NCBI RefSeq assembly: GCF_007827695.1
Contig: NZ_VITA01000002.1
Location: 372,001 to 436,000 of the forward strand
Source: Sinorhizobium medicae
GTDB lineage: Bacteria; Pseudomonadota; Alphaproteobacteria; Rhizobiales; Rhizobiaceae
Length of the DNA stretch: 64,000 bases
Direction: 5' to 3'
Shown here: positions 45,706 to 55,112 of the stretch, in pieces
Position numbering within the stretch: the first letter of the stretch is position 1
Layout: every line of letters begins with the position of its first letter
The notes under the pieces: model-generated
Seen by the model: only the letters and a program-made list of their open reading frames with translations
Told to the model about the DNA's origin: nothing
Databases searched by the model: none
Made by a program: the position numbers and the translations under genes

Positions 45706-46787
45706 TAGCCATCCTCCTGGTGCAGTAGAATCGTAGAACCCAGCGCCATCGCTACAACAACCGGCAGCCAGGCTGCAACAAAAGGAGGCACGATGCCGCT
45801 GCTCCCGAATGCTTTGATAAGCACGGTGACGACATAAAGCACGAAGCCTGACAGGATTCCACCGAGAATCACCGACCGCGATTGATTGAACCGGCTAAAT
45901 TTCAACGAGACGCAGGCGGCGATCAGCGTCATCGCCACGAGGAGCAGCGGCAGTGACATCAGAGAGTGAAATTGCGTTTCCAGGCCGTTGGTGGAAAAAC
46001 CGAAGGAGCGCGCCACCTCGATCTTCCGCGGAAGGTCAAAAAACTGAATAGAATCAGCCTTTGCAAGGCGCTCCTGAACGAAATCCGGCCTCAGATTGGT
46101 GCGAAGCTGTGCCGTTTCCATACGACGGGGCAGGCGGCCGACTTCCGTCTCGACGACACCGTTAAGAAGCCAGTAACCATCTTCCAGTTTCGCCGACTTC
46201 GCATCCTGCCGGAGCGTGATCGCGCCCTGTGGATCGAAGTGGATAACGGTCACGTTGATAAGCTCCGTGCCGCCATTCTGAACAGAGCGTGCACCGATGA
46301 TCGTGTCGGTGCCGTCATAGATCTGCCGGAGCCAGGGAATCGAATTTGCGGCAGCCGACCGGGTGGAACCCCACTCCGCCTCCAGCGCTTCCGCTTTCTT
46401 GGTTCCCCAGGCGGCAAGCGGGTTGATCACGACGACCGCAAGCGCGCCGAAGATGAGGGCTCCGACCACGAACGGGCGCAGGAATTGCCAGACGGAAATG
46501 CCGGCCGCGCGGGTTACCACCAGCTCGTATCGCCGGTTGAGAGAGATCAATGCCGCCATGGCTGCGAAAAGTGCCACGAAGGGAACCGTTTGCTGCAGAA
46601 TCGTCGGAATCCGAAACGTGGTCATCAGCAACGCACCCGATACCGTGTAATGCGGCAGGTTCGACATGCGGCTGGTCAATTCACTGAAATCGATGATGAA
46701 GATCAGCGCAAAAATTCCGATGAGGAACCAGAAGGTCGTGCGTGCGTACCGCTTGAAGAAGTAACGGCCGAGCGTGTTGAAAATCAT
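45705..46787 (-). CDS. lptG: LPS export ABC permease LptG
   Basis: A 360-residue permease of the LptB2FG transporter. It has six membrane segments, three at each end, around a periplasmic jellyroll domain (about 140-260). The ATG at 46787 gives the family start MIFNTLGRYFFKRY and overlaps the lptF stop by four bases (ATGA). The upstream in-frame stretch lies within lptF. Confidence 0.93.
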   Translation of the reverse strand: MIFNTLGRYFFKRYARTTFWFLIGIFALIFIIDFSELTSRMSNLPHYTVSGALLMTTFRIPTILQQTVPFVALFAAMAALISLNRRYELVVTRAAGISVWQFLRPFVVGALIFGALAVVVINPLAAWGTKKAEALEAEWGSTRSAAANSIPWLRQIYDGTDTIIGARSVQNGGTELINVTVIHFDPQGAITLRQDAKSAKLEDGYWLLNGVVETEVGRLPRRMETAQLRTNLRPDFVQERLAKADSIQFFDLPRKIEVARSFGFSTNGLETQFHSLMSLPLLLVAMTLIAACVSLKFSRFNQSRSVILGGILSGFVLYVVTVLIKAFGSSGIVPPFVAAWLPVVVAMALGSTILLHQEDG

Positions 46788-47956
46788 GAGGGCTGCTCCC
46801 CGTCGGCGCCCGCCGGCCGTACGAGACGGAGCCGGACCATGAGGTCCGAGAGCTTTTCCTGCCAGGTCATGGGTATGTCGAGGCGGCGGTTGCTGGCAAG
46901 CTGCTGGATGGCGAGCGCTCCCGTAGCCAGCGGGATCAGATACATGAGCGGTACGAACCACACCGAATCTTCGGCACTGTTGGCGGCGTAGAAAGTCATC
47001 CAGCGTATGACCAGAGCCGCTCCCAGGGCGCTGACCATCGGATGCACCCGTGCCTCTCGATGTGAGCGGGCATCACTGCTGGCCACAAGCGCGATAAGAC
47101 CGAAGAGCAACGGAAAGGTCCATTCGGTGAAGCGTCGATGCAGCTCCGCAGCAAAGGCGCGCGGAGCTCTCTTATAGGCTTCGTCGTCCGGATCGGGATC
47201 GAGCAGATAGAAGAGATCGCGGTCCTTGGCGCGGATATTTGCCTCTCCCGTCATCCTCGTGAGGTCCGTGAGGTCGAAGGCATAGGAGTCGAACTTGATG
47301 ATGGAAACGTCGCCATCCGGCAGTTTGCGGTGGACCTCCCCGTCCTTCATCACGAGCGCCGAGCGTCCCTCGTCCACGGCTCCTTCGCGTGCATAATAGA
47401 CGAGTTCGAAATTCGGATCACGCGCATCGGCGACGAAGATGCCGTGCAGCACGCCGCCGCTTCGGCGGGCACCCACCTGCACGTAAAGCCCGTCCGTGAT
47501 CTTGCGAAAGGCGTTTTCCTGGACCACCGAGGCGAGCAGATCCGCGTGGGCGGTCGCAATCATCTTGCGTACCGATACACGCGAATAGGGCTCGACGAAA
47601 TTGTCGATGGTGAAGGAGAGGACGCTCAGTCCGGCTGCGAGAAACATCACGGGCCGAATGATGGACATGCGCGAACTGCCGGCCGCGCTGAGCACCGTAA
47701 GTTCCGAATCGGTGTTCATCGAGCTCAGTGTCTGCGTCACACCGATCACCAGTGCAAACGGCAGAATAATGGGCACGACCGACGGCAGGATCAGCGTCGC
47801 GAGCTTCAGGAAGGCGATGATCGACTGTCCGCTGTCGGTGACGAGATTGACATTGGCGAGGGCCTGCGTGGTCCACACGATGCCCATCAGCGGCAGGAGC
47901 GTCGCCAGGAACATGATCGTGGCGCGCCGGAATATGTAGCGTTCGATCAGCTTCAT
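46784..47956 (-). CDS. lptF: LPS export ABC permease LptF
   Basis: A 390-residue permease, partner of LptG, with the same three-domain-three layout and the family start MKLIERYIFRRA. Together with LptB (not in the window) it lifts LPS from the inner membrane onto the Lpt bridge ending at LptD, encoded in the same operon. It is the first gene of the unit, divergent from pepA. Confidence 0.93.
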   Translation of the reverse strand: MKLIERYIFRRATIMFLATLLPLMGIVWTTQALANVNLVTDSGQSIIAFLKLATLILPSVVPIILPFALVIGVTQTLSSMNTDSELTVLSAAGSSRMSIIRPVMFLAAGLSVLSFTIDNFVEPYSRVSVRKMIATAHADLLASVVQENAFRKITDGLYVQVGARRSGGVLHGIFVADARDPNFELVYYAREGAVDEGRSALVMKDGEVHRKLPDGDVSIIKFDSYAFDLTDLTRMTGEANIRAKDRDLFYLLDPDPDDEAYKRAPRAFAAELHRRFTEWTFPLLFGLIALVASSDARSHREARVHPMVSALGAALVIRWMTFYAANSAEDSVWFVPLMYLIPLATGALAIQQLASNRRLDIPMTWQEKLSDLMVRLRLVRPAGADGEQPS

Positions 47957-48270
47957 AGCCGTATCCGGTCCAAGGTCCTGCTCAATTCTTATGCCGTTCG
48001 TTTTGCGGACGAGCCTGCAATATTTTGCCAGCCGGTCTGGCCCGTCGTCATCCCCGCACCGCGAATCGGAATTTGCGGCAACAGAGAAAATATAAGCCGA
48101 AGAACTTCGGTTAACCGCATGTAAACATGTGCGAGCATCTTGCCAAGCGCCTGAAAAGCGAGAAGGGTGCGGCCCACAGCTTCGATCGCCGCCGACGTCA
48201 CGAATGTCGGTCACTGTAGCCGTCCGGTAACAGGCCGGACGCCGCCGTAAGAAAGTGCCTGGAGTCCTGC
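47957..48270. other. divergent gap between lptF and pepA
   Basis: 314 bases holding promoters for the envelope operon and for pepA. Two short dyads are visible: CCGAAG-AA-CTTCGG at 48097-48110 and CGTCCGG/CCGGACG (48221-48227, 48235-48241), the latter in the pepA leader. No regulator can be assigned and no gene is seen. Confidence 0.4.
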
Positions 48271-49764
48271 ATGCCGACGAAATTTGAGTTCTCTTTCAGT
48301 AAATCCCACCGCCCGGCGGGCGGCGTCGCGGTTCTCCTGCAGGCTGCAGGTGCCAAAGAAGCAGCCGGTGCCGCCGTTGCCGATCCGGAGAGCGTTCTTG
48401 CCAAGGCAGCGAAGATCGGCAAGTTCACAGGCAAAGCACTCTCGACCCTCGACGTCATTGCCCCGCACGGTTCGCCGGCAGATCGCATCGTGCTTCTCGG
48501 CGTTGGCCACGCGGCCGGAATGGGCGATCACGACTGGTTGAAGGCCGGTGGCGCCGCGGCCGCGAAATTGCGGTCCGCCGAAAAGATCACGGTCTTTCTC
48601 GACGCTCCCGGCATTGAGGTCACCGGCAAGGCAGCCGCGGACTTCGCCCTTGGGATGGAGATGAACGCCTACAGCTTCGAGAGCTACAAGACCCGGAAAT
48701 CGGATGATGAGCCGAAGACGACACAGAAACCGGTCAAGGTCACCATCGTCACCGCCACTGTGATCGCCGCGAAAAAGGCATTCGGGACCGCCCAGGCGGT
48801 TGGTGAGGGTGTGTTTCTGGCGCGCGACCTCGTCAACGAGCCCGCCAACGTCCTCGGCCCCGTGGAGTTCGCCGCGCGTGCCAAGGAACTGGAAAAACTT
48901 GGCGTCGAGGTCGAGATCCTGACCGAGCGGGAGATGAAGAAGCTCGGCATGGGCGCACTTCTCGGCGTGGCACAGGGTTCGTCCCGCCCGCCGCGGCTTG
49001 TCGTCATGCAATGGAAAGGCGGTAAGGCCAAGGACAAGTCCGTCGCCTTCATCGGCAAGGGCGTTGTCTTCGACACGGGCGGCATCTCCATCAAGCCCGC
49101 TTCCGGCATGGAGGACATGAAGGGCGACATGGGCGGAGCGGCGGCAGTGACCGGCCTCATGCATGTCCTTGCCGCACGCAAGGCGGCCGTCAACGCGATC
49201 GGCATCATCGGCCTGGTCGAGAATATGCCCGACGGAAGCGCACAGAGACCGGGAGACATCGTGACGTCGATGTCCGGGCAGACGATCGAGGTGATCAACA
49301 CCGATGCCGAAGGCAGACTCGTTCTGGGCGATGCTCTCTGGTACTGCAATGACCGGTTCAAGCCGCAGCTGATGATCGATCTTGCAACGCTGACGGGCGC
49401 AATCATGGTGGCGCTCAGCAATCATTACGCCGGATTGTTTTCGAACGACGACCGCCTGGCCGAGCAGTTGCTTGCGGCCGGTCTCGTCACGCAGGAGCGG
49501 CTGTGGCGGATGCCGCTCGGCAAGGAATATGACAAGATGATCGATAGCAAGTTCGCCGATATGAAGAACACCGGCGGCAGGCACGGCGGCTCGGTCACCG
49601 CGGCGCAGTTCCTGAAGCGGTTCGTCAAGGATACGCCCTGGGCGCATCTCGATATCGCCGGCACCGCAATGGGATCTCCCACCGACGAGCTCAACCAGTC
49701 CTGGGGCTCTGGTTTCGGCGTTCGCCTTCTCGACCAGCTGGTGCGTGCGAACTACGAATCGTGA
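48271..49764 (+). CDS. pepA: leucyl aminopeptidase
   Basis: A 497-residue cytosolic M17 metallo-aminopeptidase. It has the active-site stretch [19 protein letters not shown] (catalytic Lys in the GISIKP segment), MKGDMGGAA, and the family signature NTDAEGRL supplying Asp and Glu metal ligands. Related PepA proteins can also bind DNA. holC begins 19 bases after its stop, the same linkage as in E. coli. Confidence 0.96.
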   Translation: MPTKFEFSFSKSHRPAGGVAVLLQAAGAKEAAGAAVADPESVLAKAAKIGKFTGKALSTLDVIAPHGSPADRIVLLGVGHAAGMGDHDWLKAGGAAAAKLRSAEKITVFLDAPGIEVTGKAAADFALGMEMNAYSFESYKTRKSDDEPKTTQKPVKVTIVTATVIAAKKAFGTAQAVGEGVFLARDLVNEPANVLGPVEFAARAKELEKLGVEVEILTEREMKKLGMGALLGVAQGSSRPPRLVVMQWKGGKAKDKSVAFIGKGVVFDTGGISIKPASGMEDMKGDMGGAAAVTGLMHVLAARKAAVNAIGIIGLVENMPDGSAQRPGDIVTSMSGQTIEVINTDAEGRLVLGDALWYCNDRFKPQLMIDLATLTGAIMVALSNHYAGLFSNDDRLAEQLLAAGLVTQERLWRMPLGKEYDKMIDSKFADMKNTGGRHGGSVTAAQFLKRFVKDTPWAHLDIAGTAMGSPTDELNQSWGSGFGVRLLDQLVRANYES

Positions 49765-49783
49765 GAGTTCGCCCGAGATCGGA

Positions 49784-50233
49784 ATGACCGAAGTTCTTTT
49801 CTACCACCTGACGGAATCCAAGCTCGAGGACGCTTTGCCGCCGCTGCTCGACAAGAGCATTGAGCGCGGCTGGCGGGTGGTCGTGCAGACTGTCGATGCG
49901 GAACGGCGCGACGCTCTGGATACGCATCTATGGGTCTATCGAGACGATAGCTTCCTGCCGCACGGCACGGATGCGGGCGATTTCGCCACCGAGCAGCCTA
50001 TTCTTGTCGTTGCCGATCACGGCAATCAGAATGCCGCGACCGTGCGCTTTCTCGTCGACGGAGCGGAGCCGCCTCCGGTTTCCGACTACGAGCGGGTGGT
50101 CTTCATGTTCGACGGCTACGACCAGCAGCAGCTCGATGCCGCTCGCGATCAGTGGAAGCGGCTCAAAGGCGAGGGCCACAACCTCACCTATTGGCAGCAG
50201 AACCGTGACGGAAGATGGGAGAAGAAGGCATGA
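49784..50233 (+). CDS. holC: DNA polymerase III subunit chi
   Basis: A 149-residue chi subunit that links the clamp loader to SSB. The N terminus MTEVLFYHLTESKLEDALPPLL and the HLWVYRDDSFLPHG and PILV stretches are typical of the family. The ATG at 49784 matches the family start. It is downstream of pepA. Confidence 0.93.
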   Translation: MTEVLFYHLTESKLEDALPPLLDKSIERGWRVVVQTVDAERRDALDTHLWVYRDDSFLPHGTDAGDFATEQPILVVADHGNQNAATVRFLVDGAEPPPVSDYERVVFMFDGYDQQQLDAARDQWKRLKGEGHNLTYWQQNRDGRWEKKA

Positions 50234-50332
50234 TTTCGAGGGTTTGAGGGCGCCTCATGCCCCCATCCCCGCCGGCAATTTCTCCCGCAGTCCGGACAAA
50301 TGTTCCAGGAGCGCCCGATGCAGCGCCTCTCA

Positions 50333-51259
50333 TCAATCGTGGAATGCTTCCACGAATTTGCGGCGACCGAGCATGAAGGCGTCGGCCACATGCCGGAGGG
50401 GAGCCAGATCGACATCGGACCTACCGGCCTTGATGATCTCGGCAAAACGCCGATACAGCATCGGATACTCCTGCTCGGGCTCCTCATGGACGATCTTGCC
50501 GTCAATGGCGAGTTTGGCGCCGCCCTCGGAAAGCACCATCTCGCCCGCGCCGGTTGATGCGACGATGTCCCAGCTCTGCTTGCCGGTCTGGCGCCAATCG
50601 AACTCGGCAGCCACGTCAAGCTTTTCGGCATCGCTGAAGGCGATCATGGCAGCGATCGGAGCGTCGCGGTTTTCGGGGAATTCAAGCGTCGCCGAAGTGA
50701 TGAAGACCGGGCGGGGCAGGATATGGGTCATGATCGAGAGTGCATTTATGCCAGGATCGAAGACGCCGAGCCCGCCGGCTGCCCAGATCCATTCCTGGTT
50801 GGGATGCCAATGGCGAACATCTTCCTTCCAGATGATGCGGACTTTATCAACCGCCGTCGACGCCAGAAACGTCTTTGCCGCTTCGACTGCCGGCGCATAG
50901 CGCGAGTGCCAGCTTGCAAAGAGCGAGACGCCCTTTTCCTGCGCCAGTGCCTCGAGGTCCGCCACCTCGCTCAAGGTCGCGCCCGGTGGCTTTTCCAGGA
51001 AGACGTGCTTGCGGGCCGAAAGCGCGGAACGGGCCGCCTCATAGCGGTATTGGGGCGGCATGCAGAGCGAAACCGCCTCGATCGCCGGCACCGCATCGAG
51101 CATCGCCTCGATCGATTTGAAATTCTCGATTCCGTCCACAGTTCCGTGGCGGCTCGCGGCTGCGATCAGCCGGTAGTCCGCGTTCTTCGCGAGGGCCGGC
51201 AGATGTTGGTCGCGCACAATCTTGCCGACGCCGACAATGGCAATTTGGATGGGGGACAT
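50333..51259 (-). CDS. Gfo/Idh/MocA oxidoreductase, likely D-galactose 1-dehydrogenase
   Basis: A 308-residue NAD(P) enzyme. The Rossmann start is AIVGVGKIVRDQHLPAL, EKPP lies near residue 93, and WKEDVRHWHPNQEWIW with GLGVFDPGINALSI follows. These last segments closely resemble, from memory, Pseudomonas fluorescens Gal, which oxidises D-galactose to the galactonolactone (first step of the De Ley-Doudoroff route). No other galactose genes are adjacent, so the sugar (galactose or arabinose) is inferred. Confidence 0.85.
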   Translation of the reverse strand: MSPIQIAIVGVGKIVRDQHLPALAKNADYRLIAAASRHGTVDGIENFKSIEAMLDAVPAIEAVSLCMPPQYRYEAARSALSARKHVFLEKPPGATLSEVADLEALAQEKGVSLFASWHSRYAPAVEAAKTFLASTAVDKVRIIWKEDVRHWHPNQEWIWAAGGLGVFDPGINALSIMTHILPRPVFITSATLEFPENRDAPIAAMIAFSDAEKLDVAAEFDWRQTGKQSWDIVASTGAGEMVLSEGGAKLAIDGKIVHEEPEQEYPMLYRRFAEIIKAGRSDVDLAPLRHVADAFMLGRRKFVEAFHD

Positions 51260-51458
51260 GGTGTTTCGCCCTGATTAGTATGATTTATTCCGGACCCTTG
51301 TAGCAGATTGGAAACGGCGGACAAGTCGGCATCCGGTTACAAGAATTAGCCTAGCGCCCTGGGTGGACAAGATGGAACACAAATCTATTTTGTCCGTCTC
51401 CTGTCGAGGCGTTCTGCCTTGCAGCGGTTTTTTCGGCCCAGCGAAGTCAGGATTTCAG

Positions 51459-52298
51459 ATGCCACATATTCGTCTTGCGACGCGGGCTGAGCTCGAGACG
51501 GTTATCGACTGGGCCGCCAAGGAGGGATGGAATCCCGGCCTGGAGGACGGCAACGCGTTCTGGGCCGCCGATCCCGAAGGCTATTGGGTGGCCGTTGAAG
51601 AAGACCGGCTTGCCGCCGCCATTTCTCTCGTCCGCTATGGGAGCGGATACGCCTTTCTCGGCTTTTTTATCGCCGATGAGGAATATCGGGGCCGGGGCAT
51701 CGGCCTCGAACTCTGGAAGTGGGCAATCGCGAGGGCCGAAGGACGGACCGTAGGACTCGACGGGGTCGCGTCCCAGCAGGAGAATTATCGCAGGTCGGGT
51801 TTCGACTGGTCGCATGCGAATATTCGCTACGGCGGCGTGGTGAACGTCACCGAGCCGCCCGGAACCGAGCTTGTCGATGTGGCGCCCGTGCATGCGGCGG
51901 CCCTGATCGATTATGACATGAGGTTCAATCCCACCCGGCGCGAGGCTTTCCTGCGCGAATGGACCAAGCAACTGCAGACCCGCAGAAGCGTCGTCCTTTT
52001 GCGGGACGGGGCAATCGCCGGTTACGGAACGATCCGAAAGTGCCGCGAAGGCTACAAGGTCGGTCCCCTGCTGGCCGATAACGAGACCGGTGCGGATCTC
52101 TTATTCCGCAAGCTCGCGGCCGGCATTGGGGAAGAACGTGTCTATCTGGACGTCCCGGAACCGAACGCGTCGGCACGGGCACTGTGCACGCGCTACAACA
52201 TGAAGCCCGTTTTCGAGACCGCCCGCATGTATCGCGGGCCGGCACCCGATCTGCCGCTTGCTCGTATTTACGGGATCACGACCTTCGAGCTGGGTTAG
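51459..52298 (+). CDS. GNAT family acetyltransferase with C-terminal extra domain
   Basis: A 279-residue protein. An N-terminal GNAT domain (about 1-130) has the acetyl-CoA loop EYRGRGIGLELW. The C-terminal half (about 140-275, including RSVVLLRDGAIAGYGTIRKCREGYKVGP) looks like a second, degenerate GNAT fold as in YitH/Acetyltransf_18 proteins. The acceptor is unknown. The ATG at 51459 is used because the conserved fold starts there; the upstream in-frame residues are Cys-rich and unlike the family. Confidence 0.82.
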   Translation: MPHIRLATRAELETVIDWAAKEGWNPGLEDGNAFWAADPEGYWVAVEEDRLAAAISLVRYGSGYAFLGFFIADEEYRGRGIGLELWKWAIARAEGRTVGLDGVASQQENYRRSGFDWSHANIRYGGVVNVTEPPGTELVDVAPVHAAALIDYDMRFNPTRREAFLREWTKQLQTRRSVVLLRDGAIAGYGTIRKCREGYKVGPLLADNETGADLLFRKLAAGIGEERVYLDVPEPNASARALCTRYNMKPVFETARMYRGPAPDLPLARIYGITTFELG

Positions 52299-52352
52299 AG
52301 CCCTTCCTGGAAAAATCCGTGACGGTTCCGGCCGGGAAGCCCTGCCGGACGT

Positions 52353-54242
52353 CTATCCCGCCATCGCCTGCTCGTATTCCGCCGACAGCTCCAGCCACTG
52401 TTCTTCCGCGGCCGCAAGCCGTTCGGCGGCGTCTGCCCGTTCCTTGGCGCGTTGCGCGGCCTTTGAGGGAGCCTTCTCGTAGAGGACTGGATCTGCAAGC
52501 TCGGCATCAAGTACCTGAATCAGTTTCTCCAGCTTAGCCGTCAAGGACTCGATGTCGTTGATCTTTTTCCTGAGCGGTGCCAGCGAAGCTCGCTTGTCGG
52601 CATTGACCTTGCGCTGGTCCGCCTTGGAGAGTGCCTCGTCCGATCCGTTCATTCTCGGCTTCTCATCCTTGAGCTTCGGACCGCCCACGATCAGGCCGCG
52701 ATAGTCCTCCAGATCGCCGTCATAATTCGCGACGGTTCCGTCCCGCACCAGCCATAGCCGGTCGGCTGTCGCCTCGATGAGGTGACGGTCATGCGATATG
52801 AGAATGACCGCACCCGAAAAATCGTTGAGTGCCGCGATCAATGCGTTACGGCTGTCGATGTCCAGATGGTTGGTGGGCTCATCCAGGATGAGGAGGTTTG
52901 GCGCCTCGAAGGCGGCAAGGCCCATGAGCAGTCGCGCCTTTTCTCCCCCGGAGAGGTCCTTTGCCGCGGTGTCCATCTTCTCGGTCGCAAGTCCCATCTG
53001 CGCCACCCGGGAGCGCACCTTCGCTTCCGGCGCTTCAGGCATGCGGCGGCGAACGTGCTCAACGGCGCTCTGCGTCGGCACGAGATCGTCGAGCTGATGC
53101 TGGGCGAAGAATCCCACCTTCAGCCCCGGAGCGATCCGCACCTCGCCGGCTTCCGCATTGAGGCGTCCGGCGATGAACTTCGCAAAGGTCGATTTGCCGT
53201 TGCCGTTCGAACCGAGCAAAGCGATCCGGTCGTCCGCATCGATGCGCAGATTGAGCCTCTTCAGGATGGGATTGCCGGGTTCGTACCCGACTGCGCCGCC
53301 CTGAATGGCGATAATCGGCGAGGCCACCTGTTTTTCTGGATCCGGAAAGGTGAAGCCCTGCACATGATCCTCGATGACGGCGGCAACGGTGCCCATCCGC
53401 TCGAGCGCCTTGATGCGGCTCTGCGCCTGCCGCGCCTTGGACGCCTTCGCCTTAAAGCGATCTATGAAGCTCTGCAGATGCTTGCGAGCCGCTTCGTTCT
53501 TGGCCTTCGCCTTCATCTGAAGTTCGTCCGCTTCCCCCTTCTGCCGCTCGAACTGGTCGTAGGAGCCACGGTAGAAGGTGAGCTTCTTCTGGTCGAGGTG
53601 AACGATCGCGTTCACCGCTGTGTTCAGCAGGTCCCGATCATGGCTGATGATGATGACGGTGTGCGGATAGCGGCGGATATAGTCCTCCAGCCACAGCGTA
53701 CCTTCGAGGTCGAGATAGTTGGTCGGCTCGTCGAGGAGTAGCAGGTCGGGCTCGGAGAAGAGGACCGCGGCGAGCGCGACGCGCATTCGCCAGCCACCGG
53801 AAAAGGAGGAAGCAGGGCGCTTCTGCGCCTCGTGGTCGAAGCCCAGGCCGGCGAGGATGCTCGCCGCACGCGCTTCCGCCGAATGCGCGCCAATGTCGGC
53901 GAGCCGCGTCTGGATTTCGGCGATCCGGTGCGGATCGGTCGCCGTCTCCGATTCGGAGATGAGCGCCGTGCGTTCCTTATCGGCCTTGAGTACGATCTCG
54001 ATCAGAGGCTCTTCCGTCCCCGGCGCTTCCTGCGCAACCTGTCCGATCCGTGCGTTCTTCGGCAAGGAAACGCTTCCTGCTTCGGCCGCGAGCTCGCCGG
54101 TGATGATCCGGAAGAGCGTCGACTTGCCGGCGCCGTTGCGGCCGACGAGACCGGCTTTCGTGCCCGCCGGAAGCGTCACGGAAGCATTATCGATGAGCAG
54201 GCGGCCCGCGATGCGGGCGGAAAGACCGGATATCTGGATCAT
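52353..54242 (-). CDS. ABC-F family ATPase (Uup/YheS type)
   Basis: A 629-residue soluble protein with two ATPase domains: Walker A GRNGAGKST near 35 and GSNGNGKST near 345, with the signatures FSGGWRMRVALA and LSGGEKARLLM. An interdomain linker (about 235-300, rich in Lys/Ala/Gln) and a charged C-terminal coiled coil (about 535-625) follow the ABC-F plan. Such proteins act on the ribosome rather than in transport. The ATG at 54242 gives the usual start MIQISGLSARI. Confidence 0.93.
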   Translation of the reverse strand: MIQISGLSARIAGRLLIDNASVTLPAGTKAGLVGRNGAGKSTLFRIITGELAAEAGSVSLPKNARIGQVAQEAPGTEEPLIEIVLKADKERTALISESETATDPHRIAEIQTRLADIGAHSAEARAASILAGLGFDHEAQKRPASSFSGGWRMRVALAAVLFSEPDLLLLDEPTNYLDLEGTLWLEDYIRRYPHTVIIISHDRDLLNTAVNAIVHLDQKKLTFYRGSYDQFERQKGEADELQMKAKAKNEAARKHLQSFIDRFKAKASKARQAQSRIKALERMGTVAAVIEDHVQGFTFPDPEKQVASPIIAIQGGAVGYEPGNPILKRLNLRIDADDRIALLGSNGNGKSTFAKFIAGRLNAEAGEVRIAPGLKVGFFAQHQLDDLVPTQSAVEHVRRRMPEAPEAKVRSRVAQMGLATEKMDTAAKDLSGGEKARLLMGLAAFEAPNLLILDEPTNHLDIDSRNALIAALNDFSGAVILISHDRHLIEATADRLWLVRDGTVANYDGDLEDYRGLIVGGPKLKDEKPRMNGSDEALSKADQRKVNADKRASLAPLRKKINDIESLTAKLEKLIQVLDAELADPVLYEKAPSKAAQRAKERADAAERLAAAEEQWLELSAEYEQAMAG

Positions 54243-54553
54243 ACCGGCCTTTTGCCCGGACTTGTTCGGGAAGGCAAGAGGTCCGCACGATGTCGGCACC
54301 ATCGCGGAATAAGGATGCCGGACGAGTTTTCAAGGGTGGATTGTTATGGATTCCTGGACAAGGTGTTCCGATAATAAATACTTCTCAACCTCATGATGAG
54401 GCACCATATTTTGGGGGAGAGCACAAGATGCTTTCTGACCCGCTGGATCGGATCGGACGCTATCGGCCAGGCCACCGCGTCCGAACGGAGCCGATCACAG
54501 ATGGTCACAATGAAACCTTCGTTCAAGCGAACGACCGATCAGGAGTGATGATC
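54243..54553. other. gap between ABC-F gene and small secreted protein gene
   Basis: 311 bases between divergent genes. The part near 54350-54420 is AT-rich and probably holds the promoter of the small secreted protein gene. An ATG at 54428 preceded by GGGGGAG is in frame with that gene and would add 42 hydrophilic residues before its signal peptide, which makes it less likely than the start at 54554. Confidence 0.4.
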
Positions 54554-54829
54554 ATGAGGAACGCAATCCATACTGCTCTCGCCGCTACCCTTGTGGCCGC
54601 GGCGGTTCTCGGCGGCGCATCCGCAGCCTTTGCCGGCGGCAGCTACTATCAGGGTGTCAGCGATAAGCCGCTCTACACCGAACGCGCTTCCCTGGCAGAC
54701 CGTGAGGCGGTTGTTCGCCGCGCCGACGGTTCCCTCGACCGGACCTCCACCGGCTCCGTCGGCTATGCCTCCCAGCCGAAAGTGGTCTCCGGCGGTGAAG
54801 GCGAATATTATCAGGGCCTCAGCCGCTAA
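54554..54829 (+). CDS. small secreted protein of unknown function
   Basis: A 91-residue protein with a clear Sec signal peptide (residues 1-29: TALAATLVAAAVLGGASAA, cleavage likely after AFA). The mature part is about 62 residues. A SYYQGVS motif near its start is echoed by EYYQGLSR at the very end, so the mature protein may be bounded by two related YYQG motifs. No Cys and no known domain. AGGAG lies 8 bases before the ATG. A strong terminator follows about 70 bases later, so it is transcribed alone. Confidence 0.78.
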   Translation: MRNAIHTALAATLVAAAVLGGASAAFAGGSYYQGVSDKPLYTERASLADREAVVRRADGSLDRTSTGSVGYASQPKVVSGGEGEYYQGLSR

Positions 54830-54900
54830 AGCTGACCGGTCATCCTGACCGGGGCGCGCGCCTCCCACGCGCTCCGGCCAGGGTACGGGTTCGACCGAAT

Positions 54901-54933
54901 ACCCCGGTTCCGCTCGTCGGCGCCGGGGTTTTT
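54901..54933 (+). terminator. Rho-independent terminator
   Basis: ACCCCGG (54901-54907) pairs with CCGGGGT (54923-54929), and five T follow (54929-54933). It ends the transcript of the small secreted protein gene. Confidence 0.8.
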
Positions 54934-55112
54934 CATGTCCCCTGAAGGAATGTCGGGATGGACGGTCCCGTCATCCGACAGCGCAAAGCCCGATCGGCTG
55001 ACCACCGTCAGGCCGCGCTCGCTGTCGCAGTTGCCGTTTCGGGCTGCGTTTTGATACTTGACGCCCAAACTCAGCAATAATATTCCGCCTCGCTAAAATG
55101 GAGGTGGTGGCT

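Noticed and set aside
54428-54553. Alternative longer start of the small secreted protein
   Set aside because: It has a good ribosome site, but it would bury the signal peptide after 42 charged residues. The start at 54554 gives a normal secreted protein with AGGAG 8 bases upstream.
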